A stretch of DNA of 13,012 nucleotides. Origin: Thermoplasmata archaeon. Lineage in GTDB: Archaea; Thermoplasmatota; Thermoplasmata; Thermoplasmatales; Thermoplasmataceae. The stretch spans positions 1 through 13,012 of the forward strand of contig JAKAQT010000033.1 of NCBI GenBank assembly GCA_021819605.1, written 5' to 3'. How positions within the stretch are numbered: position 1 is the first letter of the stretch; every line of letters starts with the position of its first letter. Of this stretch, positions 12,920 through 13,012 are shown piece after piece. A program made the position numbers and the translations under genes. The notes under the pieces were generated by a model, which was not told where the DNA came from, made no database searches, and saw only the letters and a program-made list of their open reading frames with translations.

Positions 12920-13012
12920 TTAATCTGAGTCTCCGCCTGGCCCAGGACCGCCGCTTGGTGGTGCTCCGCCCTTTGATCCCTTGGTGGCTATTACATCATC
13001 TATCCTGAGGAT
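12920..13012 (-). CDS. Thermosome subunit, C-terminal end (5' part outside window)
   Basis: The last 30 codons of a group II chaperonin (thermosome) subunit run off the right edge. The peptide begins ILRIDDVIATK, the near-invariant end of the equatorial domain, and finishes with a flexible Gly/Pro-rich tail (GGAPPSGGPGPGGDSD). In the ring such tails project into the central cavity. Whether this is the alpha or beta subunit cannot be told from the part seen. Prefoldin, its partner, is encoded at the other end of the window. Confidence 0.92.
   Translation of the reverse strand: MLRIDDVIATKGSKGGAPPSGGPGPGGDSD

Noticed and set aside
1..13012. CRISPR array, prophage, toxin-antitoxin or defence system
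   Set aside because: No regularly spaced repeats, integrase, phage structural genes or small paired genes were seen; most of the window is housekeeping.

Overview
This window is a gene-dense stretch of an archaeal chromosome, most likely a euryarchaeon of the Thermoplasmata. The archaeal assignment rests on prefoldin alpha, FtsY, ribosomal protein L15e, an RNase P Pop5-like subunit, replication factor C large subunit, a Taw1 wyosine enzyme and a thermosome C-terminus. The Thermoplasmata placement is inference from gene style, heavy AGG/AGA/ATA codon use and many near-leaderless promoters (TATA-like boxes 24-36 bp before the start codons).

Layout. Bases 1-1872 (+) hold the end of phosphoglycerate kinase, then prefoldin alpha and ftsY, overlapping or a few bases apart, so probably one operon. 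Bases 1903-3126 (-) hold a Ser/His-type signal peptidase I followed by a small membrane-anchored protein of unknown function. Bases 3322-5071 (-) hold an Xre-type regulator and an unrecognised 316-residue protein. A divergent intergenic region with a nested inverted repeat separates this block from an SDR oxidoreductase and an enoyl-CoA hydratase/isomerase (5308-7020, +). Next comes a decayed IS630-like transposase remnant (about 7188-7732). It abuts the 3' end of a tRNA-Ser(UGA) gene, which follows rpl15e on the minus strand. The divergent Pop5-like gene (8572-8889, +) converges on a tight minus-strand block: acyl-CoA dehydrogenase, a stand-alone tRNA-binding domain protein and rfcL (11680-8866). 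The window closes with taw1 (minus) and the last 30 codons of a thermosome subunit (minus).

How the genes fit together. Protein targeting and folding are represented by prefoldin, FtsY, signal peptidase and the thermosome. Translation and RNA are represented by L15e, tRNA-Ser, RNase P, Taw1 and the tRNA-binding protein. Replication is represented by RfcL. SDR, crotonase and acyl-CoA dehydrogenase are enzyme types used in acyl-CoA oxidation, although they lie in two separate blocks.

I see no CRISPR array, defence island, prophage or clearly new multi-gene system. The most unusual items are the unknown 316-residue protein with its repeat-rich flanks, the nested inverted repeat between divergent promoters, the signal peptidase partner protein and the transposase relic at the tRNA.
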